Below, piece by piece: positions 1-11,414 of a DNA stretch of 64,000 bases. The stretch is from Sternotherus odoratus. Taxonomy: Eukaryota; Chordata; Testudines; Kinosternidae. A program made the position numbers and the translations under genes. The stretch is from contig JAVMKO010000001.1 of assembly GCA_032164245.1 (NCBI GenBank), forward strand, positions 167,329,434 through 167,393,433. The letters are read 5' to 3'. The notes under the pieces are model-generated. The model was given only the letters and a program-made list of their open reading frames with translations, did not search any database and was not told the origin of the DNA. Position 1 is the first letter of the stretch. The number at the start of each line of letters is the position of its first letter.

Positions 1-541
1 GCACTGTTGGAGCAAAAAAGGGTTTCCTGCGTGTTCCTGACGAGGGGTGAGAAGGTGATCTGTCACAACTATCATAGGTCATAAAAGGCACATTAGAGGC
101 ACTGTCCTTCTACCCAGCAGAAGAGATTGCTCTTTGTGAATCACCTTTTCCCATAGACACTTCATGAACTTCAATGTCATTAATTCTCACAGGATCAAAA
201 AATATATCTTATTAAAGAAAAATGTACACACAAGTCATATCTTGTGATAGTGCTAAAAAGGAGTAGTTGAAATGATGTGAAGATAATGATCTGTATGTCT
301 CTATCAGTCATCCCAGTCTTAGGGCAGATAACACTTACATGAATCATTCAGTGCTTATGTACGACATTCTTTGGTATTATTTTATGGGGGCGGGGTTATT
401 ATTGTTGCATTTGACATTGTGATTGTATATAATTGATGGTTTCCCTGATATTGCCTCAAAAGAGCTGATTAGGTGATACCCATAAACCCAATCATATTTA
501 CTTCTATATACACATACGGTTCATCTTATGTGTATATATAC
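1..541. other. No recognisable feature
   Basis: AT-rich sequence with no open frame of note and no repeat I recognise. Confidence 0.5.
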
Positions 542-553
542 CAAGTCACCATA

Positions 554-757
554 TCAAATATCAGAGAGGTAGCCATATTACTCTGGGTTTGCAGAAGTGA
601 CAAAGATCCTGTGGCACCGTAAAGACTAACAAAAATATTGAAACATAAGCATAAGCTTTCGTGGGCTAGTACCCACTTTGACGAAGTGGGTACTAGCCCA
701 CGAAAGCTTATGCTTCAATACTTTTGTTAGTGTTTAAGGTGCCACAGAACTCTTTGT
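554..757 (+). mobile_element. Penelope-derived foldback element with 12-bp TSD
   Basis: This 204-bp unit is flanked by a perfect 12-bp direct repeat (caagtcaccata at 542-553 and 758-769). It starts with the Penelope terminal motif also found at the end of the 12799-13658 copy (cagagaggtagcc). It then forms a long inverted repeat from 611 to 745. The inner arms, 649-677 and 685-713, are 29 bp each and perfectly complementary around a 7-base loop. The right half matches the 3' end of the coding Penelope copies, and the left half is its inverse. No coding sequence lies between the arms, so it is non-autonomous, made only of the two inverted termini. The TSD shows one insertion event. Whether the coding part was lost before or after insertion cannot be told from one copy. 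Confidence 0.85.
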
Positions 758-769
758 CAAGTCACCATA

Positions 770-1767
770 ATAAAGGAAAATGTGTTCTCACGTAATGATG
801 TGGTTAAATACATGCTTTGACTGAGAGTGGAAATATTTTTCCAACAAATCCCACAAATTGCAAAACAGATAATTTCTTTGGATAGTATTGTCCACTGTCG
901 CATGATGAAACAATGCATAAGATATCTCTCTCTCTCTCCCCTCCATGTACTCAGAAATACTATGACCTCAGGGCTCAGAAGTTGCTGCATCTTCATAGTT
1001 TCCAAAACCTTTACTACACATAGCAGTAAGTTTCCTGATAGAATTTGATTTAGAGTTAGAGTCAAACCAGGGACATTCAAATCAAAGGCTTGATTTCACA
1101 TTACCATACTCCCAAACCCACCAATAGCTCTATTCTTTTTGGAACATTTGGGTTACCAGCAAATCCCTACGGTAAATTTTCTTATTTTGTCCACTCTAAT
1201 CTCTGCTTACCTTTTATATTAAAAGCAGGGAATCAAGTTATTTCACATAGAAAAAGACACCCTCCACAACTGCAAATTTACTATCTGTAAGTTCACTTAC
1301 CTCTAGTCTCCACCTCAGAGGTGAATGTGTCAGAAATTAAACATTGTTCAAAGTAAACACTCCTTTCGTTAGCAGAAAAGGAAAAAATGGACATGAGTAG
1401 CATTAACCTCTGCTTCATCTAATCGATTTCCATCATGCAGGTCAAACCCTTAATTATACTATCTGTTTGAGAACAATTTTAGAGCTTGACCTACAGACAA
1501 TTTTACTGAAAATAAAAATGTATTTTCTTTGTATACAAAAATAGACATAAGCCTGCATACAATATATATCCATAATAGATATTAGAAATACAATTTTCTA
1601 AAAAATCAGCACAGTTATCTTTGATGTTATGGTTTCAGGAAGGTTAATGAACAATATGATTTTTCAATGACATTGAGTATATGAACGGCATGTTTGTAAA
1701 TATCATATTTAGCTAAACGTAAATTGCCAAGACAGCACATTGAAGCTGGCAAGAAGAGAATGGGTTG
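770..1767. other. No recognisable feature
   Basis: AT-rich sequence. The short open frames on both strands lack any domain signature. No repeat was recognised. Confidence 0.45.
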
Positions 1768-1872
1768 GATTTTGATCTCTCGTATACTGATAAAAGTCAG
1801 GAATAATTCCATTGGAGCCCCTGGAATTACACCAATGTAAAGGCAGCATAAGTGAGATCAGGAGCCTGCCCA
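1768..1872. repeat. Old palindromic short repeat
   Basis: The segment begins with a diverged 'gatctc.. tata' motif and ends with its inverse, 'gtgagatcag'. In between are 'aagtcaggaataattccatt' and 'attacaccaatgtaaa'. I recognise this as an old interspersed palindrome of sauropsid genomes. A related copy lies at 61530-61635. The superfamily is not determined. Confidence 0.5.
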
Positions 1873-3781
1873 AGGGGCTGTGTCCAGCCCTCAGCCTGAA
1901 GAGAATGTTCAGCCCAATGTGGGTCATTGTGGAGGGAGGGGAACTAAATGGAGAGAAAAGGCTTCTTGATGTTCTTGAAAGACCCAGGGGAATAAGCTTC
2001 ATAGACAACTGTATTATAGACAGCAGTGTCTATCAAATTGTTATGTTACTGCACTATCTTTCTAGATACTATTTCTTCTAGAAAATCCTTTAATACTTAA
2101 TTTCTGTGATTCTACTGGTGAATAAAGTCCTTATTGCTCAGTTCCAGGCTCTTAATTGTAAAAGCAATGCATGTTTTATTATAATAAATTGTTAGTCACC
2201 GAGTCACTGTTGTATAGTAATAAATAAGTCTGATTTGGTAAGATACATTGTTTATATGCTTTCTATTCCATCTGGAATTAAAATACATAACAGCTGCAAC
2301 ATCTGTAAAAGATAAAGAATGCAACTGAACCTTTAAGCTAAGCTCTTACACAGTACCTGGGCAATAGCCAGGGGACCTCAGGAAAACCTTCCACAGTTGG
2401 TGGTATAACTATGTCCCTGCCTCAGGGAACTTTAGCATTAAAGTTATTAAATAAAGCAGCCAGCCTGGCAGTTGGCTATGAGAAGCAATTTATACCATTG
2501 TAAATGGATTAGCAAATTTCTTTTAACATTTCAGTTTCAATTATTCCAAATGGATGTGCAGTTATAAATGTTAAGGAATTGTTTAAATGTTTCTCATAAT
2601 GTAAAAAGTAAATATAGGTTATAGTTTTTGTTTCCCTTATTTTTCTCTTCTCTGCTTATATGATCGCTTTTGTGCATTGTTGTATAAGTTGCCCATTTGG
2701 AGACCAGAAGAAAAATATTTGTGCTCTTGAAGATACAGGGTATTATACTAATCAGGAAAGTATAGATTTGAAATGTCTTGAGGACCAGAAGAAAGCCTCT
2801 GGCTGTTCTTATCCTACATTCTCAGCTGGTATATTTTGACATGAACACCCTGGAGCAGTGCATGAGATACCAGGAGAGAGACTACACCAGGGTATCAGGA
2901 GGGTGGTGGGGGAAGGAGGGAAAGAAAACATTGTCTCTTAGCATGCCTCTGTGGATTTTCTCTAAAAAGGGTTAATTAATATACATAGCTAACAGCTCAG
3001 AAGCTATCACACTATCTTAAAGTGGTTTCAACAATATCTCACCTGATTATTTTTTTTAAACAATGCTGCAATTAAGCAGTAAGACATGACAAGGAATATG
3101 ACTACTGGCATGGGATAATCGCATCCTTGGGGTGTGATAGAGAATGAGGAACAGATGAGTGGTTCTAATCCCCCGAGGGTGCGATTACTTCATGATAGCT
3201 GTATCCACTGGAGAGACCACAATGCTATTATGAATTGTTTTGCTATTATACATAAATATATTATCTAAGTGAATTACTGTGCCAGAATGCTTTTTTGTGT
3301 CAGAATGCTTAGAAGCAGGGGGTTATAGCTGTTATAAATAGGCCCCTCAAAATGCTGCAGTGACACCCATTAGAAGTAGGAGAATTCTACCAGGAATTCT
3401 GCATGGTGTAGAACATTCCCACTTTTCAAAAAAGCTTGTGCGTTAGCCACACTTGCGAGCTTAGTCAAAGTTGCTGGAGAATTTAAAGGGGAGGGGAGCT
3501 GGGGAGGGAGGCACAAAACTAGGGCAGTAAGAAACAACAAAAAAAGACTAGCTCAGTTGAAAGCAGTCATGGAGAAGCCCAAAGGCTATGATGGCCGTCA
3601 TCATGGATTCAAGAGAAGGGATAAGTCAAGGGCAGGGAATGTCATGTGAGAACAGAAAAGAGGCAACACAAGGGTGCTTAGCATGGCCCATTCATCTAAC
3701 ATCAGAGCAAATGAAACCAGTGCATTGTTGTATTTGTCTATCTGCTGCTTGATATTACTGAGAAAAATGTCCAAAATATAT
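1873..3781. other. Unclassified AT-rich DNA
   Basis: No repeat family or coding signal recognised. A small local direct repeat (cagaatgctt, spacing 18) occurs at about 3285-3311. Confidence 0.45.
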
Positions 3782-3789
3782 GATACGTG

Positions 3790-4273
3790 CAGGGCCGGCG
3801 ACAGGGGGGTACAACGGGTAGAGCTGTACTGGGCCCCGGACTTGAGGGGGCCCCCTGAAGTCCGGGGACTGGTACACAGCTCTACTCGTAGTCGTCCCCC
3901 CTGGGCACCGCACCGCACTTCCCCGGCTGTGTCCGGCGGCGCGGCCGGCTGCCTCCCGAGCCCTTCAGGAGCCCAGGAGCTGCCCCGAGGCACCTCCGGC
4001 TGCAGCGCTTCCCCCGCCCACCTGCATCAAGAGCCGGGCCAGCCCTTGGCGGGTGGGGGGGGGAGGCCCCCCAGCACCACAGGATGCCGGCGGCTTCAGA
4101 GGACTGGCCGGGCGCGCCGCTCCTGAGGCACCCCTGGTTGCAGCGCTTCCCCCACCCATCTGCAAGAGCCGGGCCAGCCCTTGGCGGGGGTGGGGGGGCC
4201 CACAAATGCTCAGAGTAGGGGGGCCCCCAAACGCTCAGAGTAGGGGGCCCCAAAATTTCTGTCGCCGGCCCTG
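3790..4273. mobile_element. hAT-type non-autonomous DNA transposon, 484 bp
   Basis: The terminal inverted repeats are cagggccggcgacag at the left and ctgtcgccggccctg at the right, which are exact complements. They are flanked by 8-bp direct repeats, gatacgtg (3782-3789) and gacacgtg (4274-4281), with one mismatch. An 8-bp TSD and a CAGGG-type terminus are hallmarks of hAT elements. The interior is very GC-rich and has tandem internal repeats, including the blocks near 4020-4060 and 4150-4190 and two adjacent copies around 4205-4245. It encodes no transposase. The open frames across it are by-products of its GC content. Confidence 0.88.
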
Positions 4274-4534
4274 GACACGTGCAGTAAATATCTGTCTTCT
4301 CCCGCACGCCGACTACTCAAACATAATTTAAAATGTGCTATCTACCAGCGTCAACTTAAAATAGTTATTTATAAAAGAGAATGCTCTGTGCAGTGTCAAC
4401 CATGTCAATATGCAGATAAGAAGCTGCAACATATTTGGCCCCAAAAAGATAATCAAATGCTGAAAGAAAAGCTATGCAAGGCAAATAGGGCCTACTTCTC
4501 AGCAGGCTGCATCTACTTGCAAGCATTCTATTTT

Positions 4535-4730
4535 GGCTGTTGGCCGGGCGCCTAGCTCTAAAAGTAGTGCCTTGCCAGCAGCAGCAGAGAGTAATAGTGG
4601 TAGTGCCTTACCACGCCACCCTTACTTCTGTGCTGCTGCCTTCAGAGCTGGGCAACCAGAGAGGGGCGGCTGCTGACTGAGGGCTGAGCTCTGCAGGCAG
4701 CAATGCAGAAGTCAGTGTGGCAATACATAT
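4535..4730. repeat. GC-rich palindromic interspersed repeat
   Basis: A GC-rich island with CAG/CTG-rich inverted segments: a 'ccttgccagcagcagcag' block, a 'ctgcctgcagagct'-like block inverted around 4640-4700, and a tail reading 'gcagaagtcagtgtggcaat'. It resembles a common turtle palindromic element. The exact ends and TSD are not resolved. Confidence 0.4.
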
Positions 4731-5731
4731 AACATATAAAAACAATCAACGCTCTTAAACGCATGCTAAGAACTTAGTTGAGGTCACCCAATGCCCCCCC
4801 CCCTTTCTTCCCACCCCAACCTTGCATAAAAGGTCCTGTCCATTTGCTGGATCAGAAAGAAAGTCATGAGTCAGTCTAACTGAAAAACCTTTCTTTATTG
4901 GTCACTGGAGAATCCAGTTTGAACTAGTATATACCAACCTCTCTAGGTGGTACCTCTCTGAAGGTGTTACAATCTGAGTGAATTTGTCTAATCACCCCCA
5001 ACATACACTGTGCATAGTTCCTGGAGGAGTTGTGGTCACCTTCTTGCATAGAATTACATACAATACCTAGCCCACAATATTACTGAATATTAATACTGAA
5101 TAAACTGAATAAAGTAAGATTCCCCCAAAGATATTGCAGGAAATTGCCACGTCTGTCAAAAAAAGGCACTCAACTTCTAGCAGCATCAGCCCCGATTCCC
5201 GATGGGTTCCACTAACTTCTCATCTTAACTGTAGTTTTTCTCTCTCATTTATTTTGCTAAGATTCAGCAAGTGGAAGACTCTATGGGGTTGGTTTGTCTG
5301 GAGGCTGTTTATCTTGTCTATGCTGCTGCTGACAAGCTTTTCCAAAGTATCAGTATTTGCTCTTACTGAAATCTCCCTCTGATCAAACCTTACTTTACAT
5401 ATTATGGCAGATAAACCAAAATAACTATCTGATTCACAGGGGAACCCCTGCGTGTACTGATTCTGCTGGTGAAGTGGGTGATAATTGCTCTTCCTGGTGC
5501 TCACCTGGTTCTCTGACCTGGTTTCATATTTGACATTCTCTTATTAAAATGTATCCTTATTGTATAGTTTGAGGTGAAAGCACTTGGCTGAGGATTTTTG
5601 AAGCTATAAGAAATGTACTGGGAATCCTCTATAAGTTGTGTGGATTTTAAGGCTGATGAGAGGTGACAGCCTTGGAGAGGGAAATCTTATTAAGCCATAG
5701 AACAGGTGCAATGCAAGTCTCAGCAAATATC
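4731..5731. other. No recognisable feature
   Basis: Ordinary AT-rich sequence. The overlapping opposed open frames at about 5134-5504 show no domain. Confidence 0.4.
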
Positions 5732-5739
5732 CACTAAAG

Positions 5740-6266
5740 CATTGGTTCTCAAAGTGGGGGCCAGGACCCCTCTGGGGGGTTACGACCCGGTTTTGCGGGG
5801 GTCACGAGCCCCTGCTGCCTGCAGCCGGCCCTGACCCCTGCCATGGGCTGCTGGCATCCAGCGACCCTGCGAGCTCCCAGTCCTGGTTGCGGCGGCGGGC
5901 GGCGGCGGGCGGCGGCGGCGGGGGGCTCCCCCCCCCCGCCGGCTCCAGGCACTCCCGCAAGCCGAGTCCAGTCACAGCAGGCTCCTGGTGCCCCCCCTCC
6001 CCCCTCTGGCCTCGGCCAGCTCCAGGCCCCTCTGCGAGCCGAGCCCTCGTGAACTCGGTCCCGGTCGCGGCGGGCTTCCTGCGCCCCCCCGGGCGGCTCC
6101 AGGCTCCCTGTCTCCAGGCGGCCCCTGGAACCCCCCACCCCCAGCCCGGCCCCTGCCCCAAAGAGCTGCCAGCAGCCCCCCCCCAGCCTGACCCCTAAGG
6201 GGGAGTCACACTTAGAGGCCTGGTGTCCAAAAGGGGTCACCAATACAAAAAGTTTGAGAACCACTG
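5740..6266. mobile_element. hAT-type non-autonomous DNA transposon, 527 bp
   Basis: The ends are cattggttctcaaa and the inverse of cagtggttctcaaa, flanked by a perfect 8-bp TSD, cactaaag (5732-5739 and 6267-6274). The CAGTGGTTCTCAA terminus and 8-bp TSD identify a hAT (Charlie-like) MITE. The core is strongly GC-rich with GGC/GCC runs near 5890-5945. The open frames of up to 177 codons across it are chance frames in GC-rich sequence and show no hAT transposase motif. Confidence 0.92.
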
Positions 6267-6274
6267 CACTAAAG

Positions 6275-6640
6275 TATCTCATGCCTGTCCTAGAACAACA
6301 ACTACTAGGAAGGAGAGTTTAGGTTCTGAACCTGCATGTTGGTGAACTCCTCCTTGCTGCATCAAGTCCTTAACCTTTCTGCTGAGACCGCCAAAAGTTC
6401 CAATTAACAGTGGTTGTTTTTGTGACAGAGACATCTTTGCACTGGAAACTAGAGACCAAACGACCAACAGATAGTAACAACTTTCAGACATTTACTAAAC
6501 TTGGGCTTGATTTGATTTAGTGACCTTGAGGTCAGAGAGATTACTGATGAACCCGGGAAGCTGAATAACACATACAGCCTCCTCAGCTGCCCTAGAACCT
6601 GCATGGGGCATATAAAAGTTCAGGTTCTTGCAGAAGAGAC
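6275..6640. other. No recognisable feature
   Basis: Unclassified sequence between a hAT MITE and a GC-rich island. Confidence 0.4.
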
Positions 6641-6644
6641 AAAG

Positions 6645-6860
6645 CACTTTTCTGGCGGTGGGGGTTGGCGTCTCGGGAGGGAAGGTGCGGCGGGGGCAGC
6701 TCCAGTCAGCCCGGGACTCCTCTGGCCAGGTGGAGTGCTCAGGGCTCCAGCTGGCTTGGGGCCTCTTCGGGGGGGCAGGTGGAAGGGATGGAGCCGGGGC
6801 AAGCCTCCCATAAGGGGGGCTTCACCCACCGCCCATGTCTCCCCTTGCTAAACCTCTGGG
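6645..6860. repeat. GC-rich island, probable MITE core
   Basis: A local GC-rich block with repeated 'ggctccagctggcttgggg'-like segments, resembling the GC-rich cores of other turtle DNA elements. No terminal inverted repeat or TSD was found, so it may be a truncated element. Confidence 0.3.
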
Positions 6861-7450
6861 CAACCCAGTAAGCCAAAGTGTAAATCCTGAACAAATGTAA
6901 CAAAACAACTGTTTTTTATCCTGCAGCAAAATTTTAACATTATTTGGTGCTTTTAACATTATTTTAGTGCAACTTTGCTTCACATGAGATTAGTTTTCAC
7001 TATTGTAATACTAGAAACATTTTAGTTATTTTATTACTTAATACAGTGTTTTCATTTCCATAAGAGCTACAGCTACATTTGCTATACTGTAGTCATTATA
7101 CACCATAGGGGCATCTTTAATTCAGCTACCTCTGGTTTCCCAAAGTTCTGGAGATTTTGTTGTTGTTTTTTAAACTAAAAACTCCCACGGGCCTTGGCCA
7201 TCATATTATTGAGTATAAAGGTTTTTCTGCAACAGCCTCTCTTATTCTTAAACTTCAGAGACCAGATAATTTTTAATTTGGCAACAAGATTGAGATTTGA
7301 ATGTGTTATATCAATTTGGCATCAGTTTGGTGTCTCACTGATGCACAGAAAGATTGAGAAAAGAAAGACGGTAATGTGGATGCCAACAAGCTGTTTGTGA
7401 AAACTTAGTCAGAAACAAGACATCTCAGGCCATGGTTAAGGAAGGTGATC
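6861..7450. other. No recognisable feature
   Basis: AT-rich sequence, nothing identified. Confidence 0.4.
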
Positions 7451-7454
7451 CCAA

Positions 7455-7610
7455 AAGCAGGGTGAGACAGAATTTCTGTTCACAGAGTGGCTGAAATATA
7501 AAACAAGCTGCCAATGATACCAACAGAAGAAAGAAGCATTAATTAGTTCAAGAAAGATTTAGACAAATTTTGGGTAAAGATGGGAACTGTTAAGAATCAC
7601 AAGCTAGACT
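7455..7610 (+). repeat. Degraded CR1-like fragment, sense
   Basis: Resembles the CR1 region near the end of the second open frame: a 'tggctgaaatataaaacaag' stretch, then 'ctgccaatgat', then 'ttcaagaaagatttagacaa'. That order matches the 'wnslP..v..a...lF..FK..ld' region seen on the opposite strand in the clearer CR1 copies at 28 kb and 39.5 kb. It is too diverged for a subfamily call. Confidence 0.4.
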
Positions 7611-8084
7611 TTTAAGTTTAGATGCTAATTACAGAAGTTGATCTAACAATGAAATAAATAAGGTCAATGGGATCTGATACCATGGATGACTTTTATTTCT
7701 CTTTGGTTGTCTCATAGCCTTCATAGGTTCTTTTCTTTCTATGCAAATGAACTGTGACTATTATGACTATTCTTACATATACTTAAACAGATTTGTTTCA
7801 TCTGTCTTCAGGCCCTTTTTTGTGTCAACATGTGTGACCGAGTTTTACTAGCATGAATACTCACAGGAAGTAAATTACAAATTCATTTTCTACGAGCATT
7901 CGTATCCAAAATGTGATAAGGAGTAACATTTATCCAAATAAGGGAACAAACACCATATGATTTGTGACCTATCGTAACAGTTCCTGAGCCTGTAAAGATT
8001 CACAAAGTCTCATGATTCCTCACATCCAAGATATTCAGCATCTATCTGAAGCTGTTGGTAAAAGACAACAGGACATGCAGGTGA
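7611..8084. other. No recognisable feature
   Basis: AT-rich sequence, nothing identified. Confidence 0.4.
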
Positions 8085-8365
8085 CTAGAGCTATGCAAAT
8101 AACTGACTTTTTTGGTTTGGTGGCTGAACTGAAAAAGTCAATTTGCTTTTTTGTTTCAGGCTGAATGAAATGCTTTATTCAATCCTAAATAAAATGTTTG
8201 TTTCACCTGAGCTTTAACTTTGATATAGAAAATTGAACTAAATCTCTAAACAAAAATTCATTTTGAATAAAAAAATCTAAATGTTTTGTTTCAAAAATGT
8301 CAAAAAAGTGTTTAGATTTTTTGGGGAAATGTTTGTGTTTGTGTTTCATTGGTCTGCAGCCATGG
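8085..8365. repeat. Old AT-rich palindromic repeat (aaacatttt-type)
   Basis: Dense inverted runs of 'aaaatgttt', 'gtttca' and 'ttcattttgaat' are typical of an ancient sauropsid AT-rich palindrome. A related copy is at 17365-17755. Strongly diverged. Confidence 0.45.
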
Positions 8366-8394
8366 AGTATTTTTGACCTTACCAATGCTATTAG

Positions 8395-8615
8395 AGTCAG
8401 CAGCTCTGGCTTGGCTCAAAACCCCTAGCTTGCTAGGCTAATTTCAAGATACAAGCCACTGTGTGGTCAGTGAATCAGCACTCTAATTCACTGGGATGTT
8501 GCTAGTGAACCGGCCTCTAGGAGGTCACTGGTGCAGCACCTCCAACTTCCTGGGGTGATGTCAAGACATAGGCTTGTGTGAGGTCATTTGATCTGTATGG
8601 CTATATATCTTCACA
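8395..8615. repeat. Degenerate tandem repeat, about 60-bp unit
   Basis: Three loosely similar units can be traced. Each starts near 'cagca(g/c)(c)tct/ccaa', continues through 'gct(a)g' and 'caagacata/caagataca', and ends with 'gtg(t)ggtca'. The units begin near 8398, 8474 and 8531. They have diverged and vary in length. Confidence 0.35.
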
Positions 8616-8639
8616 TTTTTAAAATATGACTATAGGCCC

Positions 8640-9067
8640 ATATCTTGTGCCCTGGGTATCTATCCCATAAATTAAACAAAGGATTATCCAAAAGTACCCT
8701 CCCTCAGCACTCTCCCTGCTCCACTGCCTTAGAGAAGAAAGATGAGTTTTGCATCATTTGCAGAAGATTAACAAATATGGGCTCTGGCAGACCAAATGGG
8801 GAGCGAGTTTCAAAACCATGGACTGCTCTCAAAGAATGACCCACCAGCAATTCTTTCTTATGGATATTGAGATAGCTCCAGGTACCAATGCCGATCTCAA
8901 CTGTGCCTGTATACCACACAAGGACAGATGATTTCTCAGGTAAGTAAGTCCAAAAACATTTTGGGCTTTATAGGTTACAACGAATGCCTTGAATTCCCCT
9001 TGGAAGCTTCTGGAAACCCAGCACAGACAACCTAGAACTGGTCTTAAAGTGTTTTCAACACACTATT
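8640..9067. other. Unclassified sequence, possibly repeat-derived
   Basis: Moderate GC content and overlapping short open frames on both strands (8645-8931). I could not match these to a protein family or repeat. Confidence 0.3.
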
Positions 9068-9853
9068 CCAATAAAAAGCTCATTACAGACATTTTATCAG
9101 AAGGTGGCAATTGCATGAATCAATTGTGGCACAGTCCACATCAGCATGAAAAGGCTCAGATGAAAAGAAATTGCTTTTGGCCACAACTGCTAACTCGGCA
9201 TCCAAGAGTAGCCCACTATCAAGCACGCTCATATTACACGTCTGTTTTACAAGTGGTAGTCAAACACTCCAATGCAATGGGCTGATATAAGTTCCACCAA
9301 CTCTTTTAGCAGCTTTCCCCAAACCATCAGCATTGGGTTGAAACCATTAGCAATTAGCTTTAAAGACTCATGGAGGCCAGGTGAGGTCCCAAAGGACCAG
9401 AGGGGGGCAAAAATAGTATCTTTTTTAAAGGTGAACAAAGAAGACCCGGGGAATTATAGACCAATAAAAAGCTCATTACAGACATTTTATCAGAAGGTGG
9501 CAATTGCATGAATCAATTGTGGCACAGTCCACATCAGCATGAAAAGGCTCAGATGAAAAGAAATTGCTTTTGGCCACAACTGCTAACTCGGCATCCAAGA
9601 GTAGCCCACTATCAAGCACGCTCATATTACACGTCTGTTTTACAAGTGGTAGTCAAACACTCCAATGCAATGGGCTGATATAAGTTCCACCAACTCTTTT
9701 AGCAGCTTTCCCCAAACCATCAGCATTGGGTTGAAACCATTAGCAATTAGCTTTAAAGACTCATGGAGGCCAGGTGAGGTCCCAAAGGACCAGAGGGGGG
9801 CAAAAATAGTATCTTTTTTAAAGGTGAACAAAGAAGACCCGGGGAATTATAGA
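9068..9853. repeat. 393-bp exact tandem duplication
   Basis: Positions 9068-9460 and 9461-9853 appear identical over 393 bp. The copies abut directly. The base triplet cca starts both copies and also follows the second, so the duplication sits at a 3-base microhomology. Lack of divergence means it is very recent or an assembly artefact. Each copy carries the same CR1 RT scrap. Confidence 0.92.
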
Positions 9854-9885
9854 CCAGTCGGCCTATCCGGAGAATTTTTTTTCTA
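9665..9885 (+). pseudogene. CR1 reverse-transcriptase fragment (in the duplicated unit)
   Basis: The frame reads SWRPGEVPKDQRGAK, then EDPGNYRPVGL. This is the N-terminal part of a CR1-type RT domain (W..G.VP..W..A..VP.FK...., then the conserved NYRPvsL). The first copy, at 9272-9460, carries the same frame but is cut at NYRP by the duplication breakpoint. The second runs a few residues further, into VGLSG, and stops. It has no catalytic aspartates and is far shorter than a CR1 polymerase, so it is a dead fragment. Confidence 0.65.
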
Positions 9886-11034
9886 AATAGCCAAGAAGTA
9901 CAATTACCAAAATACCACATGAAATATTTTCTTACAGAACATCTGGCCTGATCACAAGCCCCAGAAACTTTAAGGGAAAGCCTGTCATCATGAAAGTTGC
10001 AGCTCAATATGTTGCAGATTCCCAAGGATTTGAACCACTGGGAATTTATCTGACCACAGAACCAGTTGATATTAACCCTTCATACTAAGGCACCGATGTA
10101 GTGCACATGATCGTGTGGATTTCTCTTTTCTAAAGTAATTCTTATATAGAGGGTTTCTGGGAATCCATTCAATTATTGGCTTATGAAACATATTCACATT
10201 ACTTATGCGGGAAGGCTGCCTCATTACATACGTGTACATTGATCAGACTTATCGTTTCCTTGTATAGCCCCAAAAGGTGAGTCTACTCTGATTCCATGTT
10301 TAAAATCTGCAGTCAAATGCACCACTTTCCCACCTCTGTTCCAGAAGCTTGTGCAGGAGTAAATCTTGTGGATGTAGTATAGGCAGGATAGTGTGGAGGC
10401 AATACACTCATACTGCTATGATGGGTCCATTTGCTTGGGTTTTATACAAATTTTAGCATATATTCCAGTGCCTGGGTAAATCCTATGAGACTTTATCTAC
10501 TGCAGTCTGAGGACCGTGCTGTAAGAAAGAGGCCCCTCTTTCTGTTGCCACTTAGTGAGCTCCATATGAATAACAGAGAAAAATCTCCTTGATTACAGAT
10601 CTACTTCTTTTCTGTTTGGGGTATTATCTATATTACTGCAAATGTACATGATTCATTTTCTGCACCCTTCACTGTTTGGCAATTGCCGTTATGACTCTGT
10701 AGATATCCCAGTAGGAGCAAAAAAGGCATGTTGCTGTACCAGGATTTTTTTAAAAATTATTAGTTGCTATATTTTTAGTCCAGAACTGTGAAGAAACACA
10801 TGCGGCACATTATGATAATGTGCGATGCCAGGTTACACTGAGTCACATTGTGTTTAAACAACCACTTTATTCTACCATCTGCTACATAATGGGCTTTTTG
10901 ATAAATGTGTGTCTGAGCTTTGACTATGGGATGCACGTGAGTATTGAGGCTGCACTTTTCCAAGATGTTAAATGCGCCTGAATCTCCTTCACAGTAAGTC
11001 CCTGTACACTGCCCTAGCAATGTGCAAAGGCCTT
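9886..11034. other. No recognisable feature
   Basis: AT-rich sequence. A small palindrome (cacattatgataatgtg) sits at 10806-10823. Nothing else was recognised. Confidence 0.4.
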
Positions 11035-11150
11035 AAAGTGGGTGTAACTGTAATTCCCTCCCACTTCACAGCCCCTTTATACGGCTAGAGCAGTGTATTG
11101 GGGACAATGTAAAGGAGACTAATAAGGGCCTTTCTGGACAGTGACTGTGC
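11035..11150. repeat. Old interspersed repeat fragment
   Basis: 'ggccttaaagtgggtgtaac' followed by 'ccctttatacggctagagca' and 'aataagggcctttc' forms a loose inverted arrangement, familiar from old sauropsid palindromic repeats. The ends are uncertain. Confidence 0.3.
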
Positions 11151-11414
11151 TGTAGGATGAAACATTAGAAAATACACTGTTGGGAACAATCCTGCACTGC
11201 ACACCATACTGGGTCTTTCCCAGCTTCTAAATTCTGTCACTCCGTTATACATTCTTCTCTGCTGATTCTGTGATGCTTACACATAATATTTTACTGCAAA
11301 TTTCCAGCATCATCCTGTCACTTTAAAATCTTTTAAAACTACAAATGTAGCAGTTGTCTAACATACTAGATAAAACACACACCAGGCACAATATAACTCC
11401 AGTGCTGTTTAGTT

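Noticed and set aside
611..745. Long palindrome as a microRNA precursor
   Set aside because: The hairpin is explained by inverted Penelope termini shared with three other units in the window.
3674..4331. Several overlapping open frames of 66-150 codons on both strands
   Set aside because: They overlap the hAT MITE and simply reflect its GC-rich, stop-poor sequence.
5749..6282. 177-codon minus-strand frame and its companions
   Set aside because: They begin and end at the termini of a hAT MITE. The composition is Gly/Pro/Arg/Ala low complexity with no transposase motif.
8645..9285. Possible processed pseudogene
   Set aside because: The short frames on both strands show no recognisable protein family, there is no poly(A) tail, and part of the region belongs to the tandem duplication.
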